DNA of 64,000 bases, from contig KB308935.1 in assembly GCA_000328365.1 (NCBI GenBank), positions 46,776 through 110,775 on the forward strand, given 5' to 3'. Shown here piece after piece: positions 11,971 to 22,205 of the stretch. A model generated the notes under the pieces. It did no database searches, was not told the origin of the DNA, and was given only the letters and a program-made list of their open reading frames with translations. This stretch comes from Capitella teleta (Eukaryota; Annelida; Polychaeta; Capitellidae). How positions within the stretch are numbered: the first letter of the stretch is position 1; the number at the start of each line of letters is the position of its first letter. The position numbers and the translations under genes were made by a program.

Positions 11971-12281
11971 TACCTGGACGCATCATTCCCTCAAGGCTGG
12001 ATTGGGCGTGCCGGGCCCATTGAGTGGCCACCCCGATCACCGGACATAACCCCCATGGATTTTTTTTTTTCTGGGGAGTGGTGAAGAATGAAGTCTTCAG
12101 GAGGAAGCCCCGCATCCTTGAAGAGATGCGTAATTACGTAGCAGAAGCATTTGTTGTAACTGGCAACAATGTGGACTTGTGCGCTCGTGTGTGCAAATCA
12201 GTGCGGAGGAGGTTGGAGTGCTGCTGCAACATGGACGGAGGCTTATTTGAACATGTTATTTATTTAAAAGAAAATGCATGA
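11971..12281 (+). mobile_element. Mariner/IS630-type transposase C-terminal remnant
   Basis: A single plus-strand frame from 11971 to the TGA at 12279-12281 has the C-terminal signature of mariner-like DDE transposases: GWIGRAGPIEWPPRSPDITP, then MDFFFFWG (normally DFF[FL]WG, so one extra Phe), VVKNEVFRRKP, and a Cys-rich end finishing GGLFEHV. The D of RSPD is the third catalytic aspartate. Nothing upstream encodes the N-terminal DNA-binding or first catalytic parts, so the copy is 5'-truncated. The following 250 bp may be the element's 3' flank: 12492-12538 recurs inverted at 26438-26480. Confidence 0.85.
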
Positions 12282-12491
12282 TTTGTGATTAAATTTATTT
12301 TTGAGTTGTTTAATTAATGCCTTTTCCATAGTGGTGTTGGTAATAAAAGCCCAATGACAATGGAAGCACTCGTCTGCTGCTGCCAGAAAGTGCGGGAAAT
12401 CCCTAGCAACGCTGTCGTAGCAACAGCGGAGATAGGATTTTCCCATTATAAGTTTTAACGTTACGGGAGTCCACAATTCTGGTTCAGACTG

Positions 12492-12538
12492 TATATAGAC
12501 GGTAAGCATTCACTGCATTGAGTTTGGTCCATATATCT
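12492..12538 (+). repeat. 46-bp segment repeated inverted at 26438-26480
   Basis: TATATAGACGGTAAGCATTC and the following CACTGCATTGAGTTTGGTCC match the reverse complement of 26438-26480 with only a few changes. It may be the terminal part of a DNA transposon related to the transposase remnant just upstream. Confidence 0.6.
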
Positions 12539-12579
12539 GGGTGACAGTGAACGAAAACCCGGGATAAATAGCTGAAATA

Positions 12580-12616
12580 TCATAGCGCATTTCCATCAAA
12601 TGCAAGAGTCATAACG
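12580..12616 (+). promoter_or_regulatory. TCATAGCGCA / TCATAACG pair upstream of NR2C2AP
   Basis: TCATAGCGCA at 12580-12589 and TCATAACG at 12609-12616 lie about 280-315 bp before the NR2C2AP ATG. The same pair, in the same order, is in the copia LTR (1432 and 1472). A promoter role is inferred only from recurrence. Confidence 0.35.
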
Positions 12617-12894
12617 TGTAGTGAAATAATTTGCAGATCCGCGTTTGGTATACCATAATGGCTGACCTAAATATCTCGTTAAAAAATAAATTTGCTTTAA
12701 AAAATTACTTGATTAATCAAGTTATGGTAAAAAATGATGAATTCAACAACTCCAATTATTAGTTTGATGCATTTGAAGTACTAAAAACTTTTTTTGCAGA
12801 TATCTACGATCGCACCATGTAATGGGCGATAATCGGGAGCTCAATTACGCTGTTTCGTCGGACTGAATTCGCATTTCGAAATCGGAGGTTAAAA

Positions 12895-14805
12895 ATGACA
12901 TCTGTTATTAAGGATGCTTCATCGATCAGGTATGCAATTATGTTAATTCTATGTGGCTTAATTGTTAAGTGAGTTATAATATCAATTGTTGGTATTATCG
13001 CTCACACTTACTAAAACACTAATGATTGTCTAATACTCATTATACTGTAACTCACTAACTGTACAACTATAAGTGTAACACTAATTTAGTTAGTCTGAAT
13101 ATCTCAGATATCTGTATATCTCGGTATCTGACATACTATTATAACTACAGTGAGACGCCATGAGGTATGCAGCCGGATTTGATTGTGCTACTCATAACCA
13201 TTGAATTTGGCTGTGATTATTTGTATGTTGCCATACGAATGTTTCCAGCGCTATTCAATGCCCTATTCATACGTTATTCTCGGATACATGTATGATCTAA
13301 AAAGTTCTTTTGTATGACTAATGATATTATTTCTAACGCTAGGCAATTATTGAAATAACCTGAATAACTATTTTATCCATAACGGAAATTCGGGAGGTTA
13401 TTCGGCGAATGTGGATGGTTTGAGCAGCGAGCTATCCTCAGATCGAGAAATGGTTACATAACAGTAACTCCTGAATTCTATTCATGTTTACAATAGATGA
13501 GAGCCAAAGATATGCGCAGTCTCACTCAACTGTGTCATGATAACAGTCATGTGACTCATATTTGATTCCAAGTATGACATTTGTTTTTCCCAAAAACCAA
13601 TTCAGTTCTTCTGTTGAATGCATGCTACTCAGGGTGTTCAAATCAAAAAAATTGTAAACTTGATTTTGCGTCTTCTGCGCAATTCTGCTTTGTTCACTTT
13701 AACACGGTGATGTAATTGCACGCGAGACCAAAATGCATCTATATGCGCCATGCAAATGAGCTCAGTTGTTTCAGATGGAGAGAGTGAGCATGGATTTGGT
13801 TGAATGCTTTTGAAGCTGACCCTTAAAGGGAGGGAGAACTGGTTAAAAATGGACTTAGAGTCGTTATTTGATGCACCAAAAATGATTCCTATACCTGGCC
13901 CACACAAGGAATATACGCTTGCATCCAGGCATGGTGTTCTTGGCACGGAATGCTATCAATTGGTGCTATAAGTCAATAGAACATCACTTAAAATTTAGTT
14001 CCCCATCCCTTTAATGTGGATAGAGTGGGGAATGCATGGAACGTTTGTTTTTGTTTTTTGGGGGGAGGGGTACAAGCAGAGAATTGGCTACATTGTACAA
14101 ACAGCCATGGAAACATTCATACTGCAGCATACAACCAGTCTAGAAATTTGTCACATCACAAATATCTAGATGTACCCTGGGACTGCTCGCTTGGAAATCA
14201 ATCAGTTTCCAATAAATTTATTGTATAATAAGCATACCTGATAACTCAGTTTAATTAATAAAAGTGTTAATTTGAATTGACAAATTTTTATTTCTCTTTC
14301 AGAGTGAGTTCTGTTCTAAATCGAGATGTGAAGCAGTTCGGTAAGAAATACATGTTCGATGATGACGTTGAGACCTGCTGGAATTCGGATTCAGTGAGAA
14401 TTCATTTATAAAATTCCAAACTTTCTTCCGAACCAAACTTCCTTCATAGGGTCTGCCTCAATACGTCATCCTAGATTTCACAGAACCAGTTCATGTCAAC
14501 GAACTGCGAATAAAATTCCAAGGAGGTTTCGTTGGAAAAGATTGCCAGGTGCAAGCAAGTAATGGAGAGAGTGAATTCACACACGTCACTGATTTCTACC
14601 CTGAGGATATCAATTCTTTGCAGGTATAAACAGCCAGAAATATCAGGGTAATTTTATCATTCATAACTTGTTAATTTTCCAGGTATTCAAAGTGAATGAT
14701 TTCCCCAAAGGTTCAACAAAAGTGAAAATCTTATTCGCCGGCAGCACAGATTTCTTTGGCAGAATAACCATCTATAAGTTGGATTTGTTGGGAGGAGTTT
14801 CATGA
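12895..14805 (+). CDS. NR2C2AP: Nuclear receptor 2C2-associated protein (TRA16)
   Basis: Four exons (12895-12929, 14303-14393, 14450-14623, 14683-14805) give 140 residues in one frame, against 139 in the human protein. Family landmarks are in order: VSSVLNRDVKQFGKKYMFDD near the N-terminus, ETCWNSD, FQGGF, DFYPEDINSLQ, and DFFGRITIYKLDLLG at the C-terminus. The family has a discoidin-like (F5/8 type C) fold and binds the orphan receptor NR2C2/TR4, acting as a co-repressor in mammals; the role in this animal is inferred. Intron 1 (1.37 kb) carries a TTAA-flanked MITE and one copy of the 60-bp element; the other introns are under 60 bp. AATAAA signals follow at about 14821 and 14911. It is convergent with SLX4. 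Confidence 0.95.
13141..13195 (+). repeat. About 60-bp dispersed element, copy 1 (divergent subtype)
   Basis: ACTACAGTGAGACGCCATGA followed by GGTATGCAG and TTGTGCTACT matches 53088-53145 closely and the other copies more loosely (shared ACTACAG.GAG and TGTGCTA ends). Confidence 0.55.
13823..14014. mobile_element. TTAA-flanked MITE, 192 bp
   Basis: The left end TTAAAGGGAGGGAGAACT (13823-13840) and right end AGTTCCCCATCCCTTTAA (13997-14014) are inverted and bounded by TTAA, the target-site duplication typical of piggyBac-like elements. There is no transposase. A lone right end recurs at about 58101-58119. The 102-codon minus-strand frame over this area is not a gene. Confidence 0.65.
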
Positions 14806-15206
14806 CATGATTGTGATTGAATAATAAATAATAATTTTATATTTGAGTTTGACTTATGATAATTTCATGAGATTCAACAAGTCTGCCATGTTGTGTGTTT
14901 GACGCTGTGACAATAAAGTCTCCACTGAAAGAAAAAACACAAGTTGGTTTGAACTTTGAAGCACTTTATACCAGCATCAAACGCTTTAACACAGGTAGAC
15001 TTAGTCCAAGACAAAACCATCGTCATCTCTAATTTGGCTGTGGTTTGGTGGATAAAGATATTGAAGGCAGATTTAAGATATTTTGAATTCTATACTATTC
15101 ATCATTTACCAAAGATTCAGGATTTGACCTGTAAGTTAATTCTGAGAAAGTAAAGAATTTGCCCAGAGAGATTTAATGCATTAAAATTAACATCAAAACA
15201 AAAATA

Positions 15207-18200
15207 TTATTTTTTGTCGGTTTTCCTTTTCTTTCGTATATGTCGATTGCCATCGTTTTTGCTTCTAGTTGTGAACCCCATGCACTGCAAGGAAAGGAAA
15301 AGGTATTTAAATTTGTAAATATTGCCTAAGGAAGAGGAATGAGTAAATAAAAAACTAAAAGTACAGACCATATCGTCCAGAGCCTCAATTACAATGGACG
15401 CCCCAATGACGTGCCCAAGGCTTTTGATCCTCAGTAAAAAGTCATCAAACTCCAGAGGCTAGATTGAAAACAATGATCGGATGACCACAACATACAGTCC
15501 AACACAACAACTGACCTCGTAATGTAAAACCTGGCGATATATTTCCTCATTTCCACGAATGAAATTCCACACGAGTTCTTTTTTAGCAGCGACATCTTTT
15601 CTGCTCAATTTCAAAGTTTCCTTCTCTTCAATCAAAATGCTCTCTTCTGGCATGAGACAAACACTGAAATGCATAAAATTAACATAAAATTAACAAAAAA
15701 TTAACATATTATTAACATGAGATTAATTAAAAGAAGCGTACTCATCAGAGCTTGAGAGATTCAATCCATCGGACGAAGCCTTTTCTTTCAACAAACTCTC
15801 ATCCACTTCTGAGTCGGTTTCATCTGAATAGGAAATAATTTAACGACGAATAAATTAAATATTTAACAGATAAACGCATACATTGATGAGTTTCTTGGTA
15901 GATGTTGGTCAACACCTGTGTCATTCGCTTCCTGGGCATCGGGCGAACTCCGTACTTTTGTCCCTCTCTCTGTCAGCACAAAAATATTAAAACCTAAGAT
16001 TCCTCCAAGCTTAATCTGTAACCTTCAGAGCAGGAGTGTTCATATCTTTGTAACTGGGCATTGGAGTGAAGGGCGAAGGCACAACAGGCGCTTTACCTTT
16101 TTTCTTCGCCTGTTGATCAGGTGAAATATTCAATAAAAATTAAATCATAATTTTCAATAGAGGTTACCTCACAGGCCTTATTCACTGGAGTGACAGCGCT
16201 TTCCATGAAACTGACGTCTGTTTCAATGTCAGTTGGGGGGTCATACACAGGTGGCGCCACCATCGCCTCCTCCTCCGCTTCGACCAAGATTTCATCCATA
16301 CCCCCATCATCAAAGTCCTGCCACACATCCTGAGTGGCCACACGTTGAGGACTGGTTGTTTGAGGACTGGTTGGAGGACTGGTTAGAGGACTAAGAGGAC
16401 TGGTAGCTTGAGGACTGGTTGCTTGAAGACTGATTGCTTCAGGACTGGTTGGAGGACTGGTTAGAGGACTGATTGCTTCAGGACTGGTTGGAGGACTGGT
16501 TAGAGGACTGATTGCTTCAGGACTGGTTGGAGGACTGGTTAGAGGACTGATTGCTTCAGGACTAGTTGCTTCAGGACTAGTTGCTTGAGGACTGATTGCT
16601 TCAGGACTGGTTGGAGGACTGGTTGCTTGAGGACTGGTGGCGATATCCGGCAACTCATCCTCACTGAATACAGGCGTTGAAGCCTCATTTTGAGTCAGAT
16701 CAACGGCCTGCTGAGTGGCAAAAGTTGGACTGCTGTCAAGTAATTCCTGTGAAGCAGACGAATCCTCATCCTCGTTGAGTCTACTCTTAGTGCGGACCAC
16801 TTTCTCTGTGGGAAACATATCAGGAGTCGTGATCAGATTCTGCGATGAGTCCCCAGTAAGGTCAACGATCTCAGCTGTGTCCTCAAATAGATCTGCGTCG
16901 CTGTTGTAAACGACCTCTTGCGGTGAAGCAACTTCAGCAACCTTTGGACTTTCATCTTTGAGCAGAGCAAGGATGTCCTCGTCCTCCTCTTCATGCAATT
17001 CTCGCTGATCTGAATCTTCTTCAATTGCACTTTCATCCGATTCGCTTGATTCGCTCAAATCATCCTCCTTCAGCCGCTCAAAATTGCATGCTTCTTCTAA
17101 AAATTTCACCTGAAATCTGCGATAAAAGTTTATGATTTGAGGGAAAGGATTTTAGCGGACATACTTCCTAGCGAGAGATTGAAACTGCACATTCAGCACT
17201 CGAGGCACTCTTCCCGTGTAAAGGTATCTCAGAAATGATAGCAACGTGTCCTTGTTGACATCAACATTCAATTCACGTTCATTCTCCACACTCTGATTAA
17301 CATAATTAATTAACTGATCATTAATTATTTATGAAATCTAACCCGCCAAACATCTTGTGACAGACGAGAGCACAAGACAAACTTATGAGCGGGAACTTGG
17401 CCATCCAAGCAGATAAAAACGATGTCACTCAGCGACTGATTCCCCAACATGACTTCAAAAGAGGCCCCGATGTCTGGATCAGTTTCTTCATCCTGTGCGA
17501 ATAAATTAAGCGATGGTTCTTAACACGTTGATCTCACTGACTGGTTCAAGACAGAATCCGGTTTGGTTGAGCAGGTTGCACGAAGAATTTAATCGTGAGA
17601 TGTTTGCCAACCTCTCCGGTTGAGTGAGCGTTGTTTGATCCAATTCCAGTTCTGCTAACAGCAGAGCTGTTTGTGTTGACGCAATTAGAGTTGTGTTGTT
17701 CAAGGTTTCTACAGGAGCCTGTCATTACGAGATGAAATTTGATCTGGAAGGCTCGATTAAAGAGGTCTTTACCGTTCTTTGAATAGAGGGATTTTTCCGC
17801 AGATGAGCCGCAAGTTGAGGAACGTAATAACCGGAGCAGACATCTTTTGATGACGCTTTTGACCACAGTTGTAACTGACGATTTGAAAAAATAAAAACTT
17901 AAAAACAAATGAAGAAAAGATCCAAGAACAAACCTCTTCTGAACGATTTCTCACTTGACTCTCTTTCAAATTTGGAACTTCGCTTGAGTTGTTTTTAACC
18001 TGATCATACGGCGTTAAATTAATTCTCCTTTGAGGCCATTCACCAACCTCATCAACTACAATTGCCGCCATTTTTTTGGCAATTTTCTGCCGAGTCTCCT
18101 CAGCAGACTGTTCCATCAAGCGACTTGGTTTAACTGGGGGCCTACAATATTCAACAGATGCACGTGGCGTCTCCAGTGCAATTATTCACCTTCGCTTCTT

Positions 18201-19249
18201 GCCTCTCGCTGGGATTTTCTTAGTTGGCGTCATGAGCACTGAAAATGCGTCTTTCACCGGGGCGCGGTTTGCATCCTCACTGACGGAGAGGTCAATCGCT
18301 CTCTGCATGTCGGCTGCAAATTTCTTCTCATTTCTTAGAAAATAAATCTGAATTAAACGAAAAAGAGTGAACCATTTCTCACCTCTCGGATTTCTTCAAT
18401 CTCTTACGGGGCGGACAACTAAAGGAAGTAAATAATGATTTGATCTGACACAAATTTCCTCTTCCGTACCTATTTTGCGGAGGAACGATCCCAGCCTCCA
18501 GCAACGATCGCCTCGTTGCCTCCTGTTCGTTGACCTTATCCAAGAGTTCAGCGGTCGATATGCCCTTTTGTGACGAACATTTCTTAAGATGCGATTTACG
18601 TGACTGAGAAGGAACAGAAAATTAACTTCAAAACTTTATTATATTCATAAAATGCACAGATGAGGTCTTCAATACTTGACCACACAGTGGACAATCAGCA
18701 ACTTGAGATTTGGCGTTATGTAACAAAACTTCTTGACGTTTTGACTGAAAAGCGAAAAAGTTGTAAATTCAAATCTGTACACCAGAAAACCTACTTTGTC
18801 AATACACTTGTTGACATGAACCGTCTGTTGAAGACTGCGGAGGTTTGAGATATCCTCCTGACAAATTTGGCAGATCACAAAATCACCTACAATAAATCAA
18901 TAGTTTCAACCAGGGAAGAAATAATGAACAAGATTTATAATAATAAATATAAACATTTATTAATTTACGATGGCTTCGTTATGAACCCACCAGGATTCTT
19001 TCGGCTAAATTTCGCTCTTAAGCACTTGGTCACATGATCATCATAGACTGAGCGTCCGAAGAGTTGCTTGCATGTTTGACACAACTTTTCTTCATCGTTT
19101 TTCATTCCGATTTGAGGGTCTTTATTATATGCGCCTCGAGATTTAATTCTCAGTGCTTTGGAAGCAAATTCAGCCACACTGTGGTCCAGAGAAATCACAT
19201 CATTGCGTAAAGTGTCACTGTCACCGAGAAGTTTGCGTTTTGGGGGCAT
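15207..19249 (-). CDS. SLX4: Structure-specific endonuclease scaffold SLX4
   Basis: Eighteen exons: 18991-19249, 18795-18886, 18658-18744, 18470-18603, 18383-18418, 18190-18333, 17934-18141, 17773-17874, 17527-17718 (or from 17542), 17343-17492, 17165-17292, 16168-17116, 16023-16109, 15882-15969, 15742-15823, 15516-15663, 15369-15458, 15207-15284; about 1017 residues. SLX4 gathers SLX1, MUS81-EME1 and XPF-ERCC1 for Holliday-junction and crosslink repair in the nucleus. Visible in order: three UBZ4-like Cx2C..Hx3C fingers (CQTC.., CQICQ.., CPLCG..HLKKC), a BTB domain (LSDIVFICLDGQVPAHKFVL), a long acidic, TSP-rich exon, a SAP region for MUS81 (TPMPSYKDM, YGVRPMPRKRM) and the C-terminal SLX1-binding domain (IYRQVLHYEPLEFDDF). 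The first finger has no human counterpart that I recall. The 18658 and 18991 donors were chosen for phase and finger length. The ATG follows the upstream gene's stop after 6 nt. Confidence 0.93.
16442..16558 (-). repeat. Coding minisatellite in SLX4, 39-bp units
   Basis: Three exact tandem copies of a 39-bp unit start at 16442, 16481 and 16520, each encoding 13 residues of the type SPPTSPEAISPLT. They lie within a wider TSP-repeat stretch (about 16340-16640) in the largest SLX4 exon. Thr-Ser-Pro motifs are possible proline-directed kinase sites. Length variation between individuals is likely. Confidence 0.9.
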
Positions 19250-19255
19250 CACGAT

Positions 19256-19599
19256 CTACATCGTAGGTGGCCTCTGCTGAGCAGCTTCGTACTTCCTTGC
19301 ACGCTCCATTCGGCGAATTTGCACTTTGAGCCGATTCTCAGCGCGTTCTGACTCTTGATTCCGCATCAATTGAATCGGTTTCTGCAGCTTACTATCCGGT
19401 CCTGACTCTCCGATCCTGTTGATACGAAAAGTACATGACAAGTGACTCTATTATCGCTCACTCACTTGTTCACAAAGTACGCAATGGAACCCAAGAAAAT
19501 ACAAGCTCCAGCGCCGATGACGATGTTACGGATGATGATAGTCTTCGTGCCTTTCAGGTAACCGCGCTTCTTGAATTCACCTATATCCTGGCCATCCAT
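19256..19599 (-). CDS. Small single-pass membrane protein, 97 residues
   Basis: Two exons (19466-19599 and 19256-19415) joined by a GTGAGT donor and CAACAG acceptor encode 97 residues. A basic N-terminal segment (FKKRGYLKGTKT) precedes one hydrophobic helix of about 22 residues (starting IIIRNIVIGAGACIFLGSIA), followed by a long charged, probably helical tail (MRNQESERAENRLK, RRMERARKYEAA). This design fits a small mitochondrial or ER membrane protein, but I do not recognise the family. Its TAG stop (19256-19258) is 6 nt from the SLX4 ATG and in the same frame. The TCATAACGCA motif lies 46-86 bp upstream of its ATG. Confidence 0.75.
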
Positions 19600-19644
19600 G
19601 TCGAGAGGAAATCGTTGAATGTCATGCGTTGCGAGTTGACCTTC

Positions 19645-19685
19645 TCATAACGCACTTTGTACATAACGGAAAAGGTGCGTTATGA
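19645..19685. promoter_or_regulatory. Inverted TCATAACGCA pair upstream of the small-protein/SLX4 unit
   Basis: TCATAACGCA (19645-19654) and its reverse complement TGCGTTATGA (19676-19685) flank a 21-bp spacer, 46-86 bp before the ATG at 19599. The same decamer is doubled upstream of VMA21. Confidence 0.45.
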
Positions 19686-19765
19686 ATTTTAGCGCGCGAA
19701 GCAAAGCGACTCAGAGTGCATTCTATAGGTCAGGTCAGGTCGTAATGTTTGAGTCTTTTTATAGC

Positions 19766-19818
19766 AATAGTTAACGAGCAGACGACGGCAAAACCACAAA
19801 CTGGGTCTTACACATTGC
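19766..19818 (-). repeat. MITE-like repeat, copy C (partial)
   Basis: TAACGAGCAGACGACGGC, then AACTGGGTCTTACACA, matches the middle of the copy at 63331-63573 with a short internal gap. Only this part is present. Confidence 0.55.
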
Positions 19819-19932
19819 AGTCTATAGGCCTAATGCATGTACAATGTATAGCAATTCAGCATTTCACTGATGAAGATGGACAGTTATATTCATCATCCCG
19901 CGAAAATCAAACCAACGGAGTACATAAATTAT

Positions 19933-20063
19933 AACCCAGCTGGCACCAACTGAGCTAATAGATGTATAAAAGACGTGGACTCGACTTGGCTAAAAGACAG
20001 CTAGAACTGGGGTCCAAACGCAATAAAAAAAAGACGTGTAAATTTCCACGACTTTTAGACGTC
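19933..20063. repeat. Foldback (MITE-like) repeat, copy B
   Basis: Partner of 1171-1299. It contains the inverted pair around ATAAAAGACGTGGA and TCCACGACTTTTAGACGT. It lies between the small-protein promoter and the secreted Cys-rich gene. Confidence 0.65.
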
Positions 20064-20457
20064 TCATATCCAGTCGACTAAAAGATAAATATTGCATAGA
20101 TACAGCTGTGGTTATAGGCGTGCGTAGCTATCGGTATAATTTCGCCGTATGTGCAACATGTTGTTCATCCTATTGTCTATGATAGCAGACATCACATGAA
20201 TGTGCACCCATCGGCCTACAATGATTGGTCATAATGATCTCACTACTAAGTAGCAATTACGCAATCAAACTGAACGTATTTAGAGTTTTAGACGTATTCA
20301 ATTGTAGCCTACATGTTCGCCCACATCACCTAACTGCAAGGTTTATAAATTGCAGAGCGATTTCCTCCAAAATAATCACGAGCAATCATCCGAATAATTG
20401 CCTCCTGTTGTTTAAAACGGGAAATGCACCGTGCGATGCTTCAGTTAAACCTCCAGA

Positions 20458-21097
20458 ATGCGTTATTTGGCGATTATCACATTGGCTCTCTGCTGCGTCG
20501 CGGCTCTGGCGATCGAATACCACCCCCTGTTCGGGTAAGATTGACCCACAATGCACCACAACTGCCATTCAAAGCGTCGTGTTCTGCAGGGGCAGCGTCC
20601 GTGGCGCCGACCGACGCAGGGCGTTGCTGGAATGCAAGAATCCAGGGCATGCATGCAGTGGGCTCCCGAAGTGCTGCGATGACTACCAGTGCTATTGGGA
20701 GGACGGATACAGCCCATTCACCGTGAGTCCTTCTTTTGCATACGATTGGTGACCAGTGCTGGAATAAGGCATCCGAGGTATGCAGATCTCAATGAGTGCA
20801 TACCATGGACACACTCAATAATGTTGTACCTTTATACATGTATTGGTTGCTTTAAAATTGTGTCCCGTTCACAAACAGGACGGCGTGTGTGTGGAGTGTG
20901 TGCAGCAGAACCAGTTGTGCCAGAGGGATGCCCAGTGCTGCCACCCTCTGGTTTGCCAGAAAGCCAAAGCAATCAACAAAGATGGCGTCTGCGAACCGAA
21001 GAGAATCCGCGGTCAACCCTGCCACGAAGATGACCAGTGTCAGAGTGCAAGCTGCAACCAGAAGTGGTATCAATTCTCTGAGGGGGAATGCGAGTAG
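20458..21097 (+). CDS. Secreted Cys-rich protein with tandem knottin/Dickkopf-like repeats
   Basis: Three exons (20458-20534, 20590-20722, 20879-21097) give 142 residues. The N-terminus is a clear signal peptide (MRYLAIITLALCCVAALA). The mature part has two successive C-x6-C-x5-CC-x4-C-x(n)-C blocks, CKNPGHACSGLPKCC and CVQQNQLCQRDAQCC, the pattern of an inhibitor cystine knot or colipase/Dickkopf fold, then a shorter Cys-rich end (CHEDDQCQSASC). An AATAAA at about 21127 closes the transcript. Family members are secreted ligands, inhibitors or defence peptides; which applies here cannot be told from sequence. The gene looks intact. A decayed partial duplicate lies 0.7 kb downstream. Confidence 0.8.
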
Positions 21098-21770
21098 ATT
21101 GTTGTAATTATGTCACAACACTTTTTAATAAATGAATTGCTGTTTATACATCAATGTACACGTACTAGTATTAATGCTTCCATCATTTATACACATTCAC
21201 ATGTATATCATGGAGAATGGCCATTTTTAAAGGTTTTAATCCTGAGTCAGAGGAAAAGTTCTTTGGATCTAATTGATGAAATTGATGAATAATAAAATAT
21301 TATTATAAATATGACTTTATTGAGCTTTGTAACTTATTGATTTGAAGCTCAATGAATATCAACAATAAGTAGGGCCTACACGGCATAATTTCCTGCTTAG
21401 AAATGTTACCAAACTGAAAGAAGTTTCAATCAGATTTACTAATAACTAATAATAATTAAGATTCAGTCACAGAATTATACTTCTTTTAATGAATGTTCAT
21501 CAAATTTATCAAGTTTGATTGAACGTGTTGTGTCCAAAGTGTGTCTTAGCTGCAAAGAGTGTTTTATACAGTTCTCTGATAGGGTTATGAATATTACTAG
21601 ATACCTTTTCTCTTGTTATTTTTGCAATTTTCCAAGTGCTGTTGAAGTCATTCTATATATATACTGAATATCTTGTCACGTGACAGTAATTGAACCAATG
21701 GAATCACCTATTTTTTTCTTCTTTTTTTTTCTTTCTATAATATCGCAATCATCACGACCATCGCCTTGAT
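21098..21770. other. 3' flank of the secreted gene
   Basis: Poly-A signal at about 21127, then AT-rich sequence with no gene recognised. Confidence 0.4.
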
Positions 21771-21990
21771 CCTCTTAATTACACAATTACTAGGCCACAC
21801 AACAATGCTTGGCGCTCATCACATTGCCTCTCTGCTATATTGCAGCTTGAGACCCTTTAATGAATTGGGACCAAAATGGCGCCTGCGATCGCACTTCTGG
21901 AACGCCTATGTCGCATCTCTTTATTATAAGATCTACTAACCACCATTCACAGCATCGTGCCTAAGGTACATGCATGCGCTGGACTCTTGT
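21771..21990 (+). pseudogene. Decayed partial duplicate of the secreted Cys-rich gene
   Basis: The signal-peptide exon of the gene at 20458 is echoed at about 21804-21850 (shared GGCG.TCATCACATTG..TCTCTGCT wording), and its intron 1/exon 2 border is echoed at about 21950-21975 (CCATTCA.AGC.TCGTG). The order is the same as in the intact gene. No functional frame remains, and the Cys-rich exons are not recognisable. It is a fossil tandem copy; its age is not estimated. Confidence 0.4.
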
Positions 21991-22149
21991 TTCGCTCATC
22001 AGCCAAGAATTCTAGGGTTCTTTTCAACGATGAATATGAATATAAACTGTTTCATTATCAAATAATTGTGATGGCAGAATAATGGACGTAGCACCCAACG
22101 ATGGAGTCATATGATGATATGAATGCAATGTATTAATTCCAATACTACT

Positions 22150-22205
22150 AGCACAGATTCTCGTGAGACCCATAGGGCTCGCTGTATAGTATGTCAGCTA
22201 CAATA
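22150..22205 (-). repeat. About 60-bp dispersed element, copy 2
   Basis: Reverse complement of the core AGCTGACATACTACAGCGAG...GGGTCT...GAATCTGTGCTA seen at 26481-26538. Confidence 0.65.

Noticed and set aside
13638-13946. 102-codon minus-strand frame
   Set aside because: It spans one end of the TTAA-flanked MITE, lies in an intron and shows no protein motif.
18604-18675. SLX4 exon 3 ending at the GTATTG donor (18676)
   Set aside because: It keeps the frame but makes the second human-type zinc finger six residues too short; using GTGCAT at 18657 restores the exact human finger length.
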